Shown here one piece after another: positions 61,742 to 64,000 of a stretch of 64,000 bases of DNA. The translations under genes were made by a program, and so were the position numbers. Numbering within the stretch: position 1 is the first letter of the stretch; each line of letters begins with the position of its first letter. A model generated the notes under the pieces. That model was not told the origin of the DNA. It did not search any database and was given only the letters and a program-made list of their open reading frames with translations. This DNA is from Goodfellowiella coeruleoviolacea. GTDB lineage: Bacteria; Actinomycetota; Actinomycetes; Mycobacteriales; Pseudonocardiaceae. The stretch is from contig NZ_JAMTCK010000001.1 in the NCBI RefSeq assembly GCF_024171785.1, forward strand, positions 434,134-498,133, written 5' to 3'.

Positions 61742-61757
61742 GTGCTCATATGAGCAC
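61742..61757. promoter_or_regulatory. SorC-type operator, copy 1
   Basis: GTGCTCATATGAGCAC, a perfect 16-bp palindrome, 17 bp upstream of the dehydrogenase start (61724, minus). A half-site TGCTCATT lies at about 61773. Confidence 0.8.
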
Positions 61758-61847
61758 GTCGACCATCAGTACTGCTCATTGTCGCGGATGCATTGAAGGA
61801 CTCTCCTAGTGATTCCGTCAATCTTTCGAGCGCTTTTCGCGTTATAG

Positions 61848-61861
61848 TGCTCATATGAGCA
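61848..61861. promoter_or_regulatory. SorC-type operator, copy 2, over the regulator start codon
   Basis: TGCTCATATGAGCA, a perfect 14-bp palindrome identical to the core of copy 1. The regulator ATG (61855-61857) is in its centre, and the -10 hexamer TATAGT (61843-61848) touches its edge. Confidence 0.8.
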
Positions 61862-62856
61862 GATCAAAGCGGCGCCCCACGTTGACCGACTCGGTTCAGG
61901 CCGCCTCGATCGCCCACCGGTTCTACCTCCGGGGCGAGTCCAAGCTGGACATCGCCGAGGCGTTCGGGATCAGCCGGTTCAAGGTGGCGCGAATCCTCGA
62001 CGCCGCACTGGAACAGGGTCTGGTGCGGGTGGAGTTCGACCTGCCGGCGCCGGTGGACGTCGGCCTCTGCGAGGAGCTGCGCTCGGCCTACGGACTGCGT
62101 CGCGCCCTGGTACTCGAACGAGCGCCCGGCAAGCAGACCCGCCCGGAGATGCGGCGGCGGATCGGGGCGCTCGCCGCCGAGCTGCTGACCGAGATCGTCA
62201 CCAAGGACGACGTGATCGGCCTGGCCTGGGCGCGGTCGGTGAACGTGATGACCGAGGCGATCCGGTCGCTGCCGCCGTGCCCCATCGTGCAGTTGTGCGG
62301 TGTGCAGGCCGGGATGGACATGTACGACCGGTCGGTGGAGACGGTGAGCCGGCTGGCGGCCGTGTCCGGCGGGGACGCCTACCCCATTTTCGGCCCCCTG
62401 GTGCTGCCCGACCGCCGCACCACCGAAACCCTGCGCAAGCAGCCGGGAATCGCCGAGACATTCGGGCAGTTCCGCAACCTCACCAAGGCGGTGGTCAGCA
62501 TCGGCGCGTGGCAGCCCGGGGAGTCCACCGTCTACGACGCGCTCGGCCCGGCCGAGCGGGAGGCCATCGGCAAGCGGGGCGCCAAGGCCGAGGTGAGCGC
62601 GCGGCTGTTCGACGCCGACGGCAACGCCCTGTCCACCGGGCTCTCCCACCACGTGCTGGCGATCAGCGCCGAGGAGCTGCGCCAGGTTCCCGAGGTGATC
62701 GCGCTCGGCTACAGCACGCCCAAGGCCGAGGCCATCGACGCGGTGCTGCGCTCGGGCATGGTGAGCACGCTGATCACCGACGCGGACACCGCCCAGCTCA
62801 CCCTGGAGCTGGCCGCCAAGCGGCCGCCTCGGCCGCGCCGGGCCGCGTCGGCGTAG
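61855..62856 (+). CDS. SorC/DeoR-type sugar-binding transcriptional regulator
   Basis: A 333-aa regulator of the SorC family: HTH (KLDIAEAFGISRFKVARILD) at about residues 30-55, sugar-binding domain (DDVIGLAWARSVNVMTEAI, IVQLCGVQAG, GLSHHVLAISAEEL, VIALGYSTPKAEAI). ATG at 61855, 6 nt after TATAGT and no ribosome binding site, so likely leaderless and autorepressed by binding over the start codon. It controls the divergent polyol operon. Confidence 0.93.
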   Translation: MSRSKRRPTLTDSVQAASIAHRFYLRGESKLDIAEAFGISRFKVARILDAALEQGLVRVEFDLPAPVDVGLCEELRSAYGLRRALVLERAPGKQTRPEMRRRIGALAAELLTEIVTKDDVIGLAWARSVNVMTEAIRSLPPCPIVQLCGVQAGMDMYDRSVETVSRLAAVSGGDAYPIFGPLVLPDRRTTETLRKQPGIAETFGQFRNLTKAVVSIGAWQPGESTVYDALGPAEREAIGKRGAKAEVSARLFDADGNALSTGLSHHVLAISAEELRQVPEVIALGYSTPKAEAIDAVLRSGMVSTLITDADTAQLTLELAAKRPPRPRRAASA

Positions 62857-62900
62857 CGGTGCGCCCGGCACGCCGCCTGCCGGTCACCCGCCTGGCCGGG

Positions 62901-64000
62901 CTACTCGGCGTGGCCGTGGCGGATCTGCTCGCGCGCCGCCCGGTCGGTGACCGACTCGGTGACGTTCAACGCGATCAGCAGCACCGCCAGCACGCCGAGG
63001 CTCGCCAGCGCCGGCAGGTGCGCCACCAGCGGCACCACCGCGACCAGCACCACGGCCGCCACCAGCCGGTGCACCCGCACCGCGCGCCAGCACCGCCACG
63101 CGAAGCCGACGTGCGCCAGCAGGTACAGCGCGGTGCCGCCGTACAGCGCCCACAGCGGCACCCCGTACAGCGCGTCGGTCAGCGTGTGGTGCTCGGTGTC
63201 GCCCACGTAGGTGAGGACCTTCTTCATGCCCAGCGCCAGCATCACGATGCCGAGCACCATGGGCAGGTGCAGGTAGGTGAACGCGGCGCGGGCCATCGAC
63301 ACCCGGTGCTCGCCCCGAGCGCGCACCAGCGCGTGCTCGCCCAGCAGGGCGGTGGTGTCGAAGTAGGCCCACCACAGGCTCGCCGACACCGACAGCCCGA
63401 GGATCGCGGCCACCGCGATCGGCCACGAGATCGGCAGGTGGGCCACGCCGACACCGATCGCCACGATCGACTCGCCGAGCGCCACGATCACGATCAGACC
63501 GTGCCGCTCGGCGAAGTGCCGCGCCGAGTTCAGCCGCCAGCCGCGGGCGCCGATGGCGAGGGTGCCGCCGTAGTCCGCAGCCACCGCGGCGAGCCACAGC
63601 AGCAGCTGCGCGGCGCCCTCGGTGTTCGCGGCGAGCAGCAGCAGCGCGGTACCGCCGATCATGGACAGCGCGAACCGGCCGACCTGGCGGCGCAGCGTGG
63701 GATCGTCGGGGCTGATGAGCCAGAACAACGCCAGGTGCGCCGCGCGCAGCACCAGGTAGCAGAACGCGAACACGGTCGGCCCGGACAGCCCGCCGGGCAG
63801 GTCGGTGAACGCCTCGGGGATGGTGAGCGCCACCAGGAACATCGCCGCCATCGCCACGAGCGTGGTGACGCGGGCGAGGCCCTCGTCGGCCTTGACCACG
63901 TTGGACACCCACGAGTACCCGACCCAGCACCACCACACGACGGCCATCAGCAGCGAGCCGCGCAGCAGGCCCAGCCCGGTCGGCTGGTCGGCCATCAGTG
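62901..64000 (-). CDS. Low-temperature-requirement A-like membrane protein (5' partial)
   Basis: A multi-span LtrA-family protein (RHFAERHGLIVIVALGESIVAIGVG is the family hallmark, split here: RHFAERHGLIVIVALGES). The last in-frame Met is at 63995, but the family's N-terminal ELFFDLVFV motif is missing and the frame is open to the window edge, so the true start lies to the right. About 10 spans are visible. Function unknown. Confidence 0.85.
   Translation of the reverse strand, partial: LMADQPTGLGLLRGSLLMAVVWWCWVGYSWVSNVVKADEGLARVTTLVAMAAMFLVALTIPEAFTDLPGGLSGPTVFAFCYLVLRAAHLALFWLISPDDPTLRRQVGRFALSMIGGTALLLLAANTEGAAQLLLWLAAVAADYGGTLAIGARGWRLNSARHFAERHGLIVIVALGESIVAIGVGVAHLPISWPIAVAAILGLSVSASLWWAYFDTTALLGEHALVRARGEHRVSMARAAFTYLHLPMVLGIVMLALGMKKVLTYVGDTEHHTLTDALYGVPLWALYGGTALYLLAHVGFAWRCWRAVRVHRLVAAVVLVAVVPLVAHLPALASLGVLAVLLIALNVTESVTDRAAREQIRHGHAE

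Noticed and set aside
1-64000. tRNA, rRNA, insertion sequences, prophage or CRISPR
   Set aside because: No cloverleaf-like gene, transposase, integrase, phage gene or spaced direct repeats were seen on either strand.

Overview
The window is about 64 kb of very GC-rich DNA with actinobacterial gene content: GTG starts are frequent, stop and start codons overlap (ATGA, GTGA), several starts look leaderless, and the gene families present include an actinobacterial-type [NiFe]-hydrogenase, GpgS, LysE/LysG, a BTAD regulator and an HrdB-like sigma factor. The overall flavour resembles Pseudonocardiales, but no rRNA or tRNA is present to confirm this. I found no transposase, integrase, CRISPR array or RNA gene. 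The left edge cuts hypE and the right edge cuts an ltrA-like gene.

Region 1 (1-11.1 kb) is a uptake-hydrogenase locus of the high-affinity group 1h ('actinobacterial hydrogenase') type: hypE(partial)-hypA-hypB, small and large subunits, then a translationally coupled run of accessory genes (a NifU-like protein that has lost a cluster cysteine, a DUF5947-type protein, a 69-aa protein, two proteins of unknown function, a maturation protease with an extra N-terminal domain, and a 48-aa membrane protein), facing a convergent hypF. hypC and hypD are not in the window and may lie to the left.

Region 2 (11.1-28 kb): a NYN/PIN-like protein; a 1401-aa secreted sugar-dehydrogenase-like protein with PKD and DUF1080-type domains beside a secreted single-domain DUF1080 protein; an epimerase/MFS pair; a sigma-70 factor; a divergent LysG/LysE pair; an erythromycin-esterase family protein; glucosyl-3-phosphoglycerate synthase followed directly by a GT4 glycosyltransferase; and a cytochrome b561-sulfite-oxidase-fold fusion.

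Region 3 (28-34 kb): small redox and regulator modules with readable operators: aldo/keto reductase against TetR, a quinone-oxidoreductase-like gene, HxlR against a ketopantoate-reductase-like gene, and an AKR/SDR pair.

Region 4 (34-46 kb): a five-gene non-oxidative hydroxyarylic acid decarboxylase operon (VdcD, VdcC/UbiD, UbiX, an ABM-like protein and a second degenerate UbiX); a lower-GC patch with a DUF2750 gene and possible toxin remnant; then an AMP-ligase divergent from a tightly packed FAD monooxygenase / alpha-hydroxy-acid oxidase / unusual P450 / cation antiporter operon. The last set looks like a small specialised-metabolism cluster without a recognisable core synthase.

Region 5 (46-64 kb): a decayed glycoside hydrolase, a phosphotransferase, DUF2165 and AEC membrane proteins, RecQ, a large BTAD-NB-ARC-TPR regulator divergent from an oxidoreductase, and a sugar/polyol ABC operon with its dehydrogenase controlled by a divergent SorC-type regulator with two perfect palindromic sites.

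A palindrome TCCAC(A/T)GTGGA is repeated nine times across the window, far more than base composition predicts.
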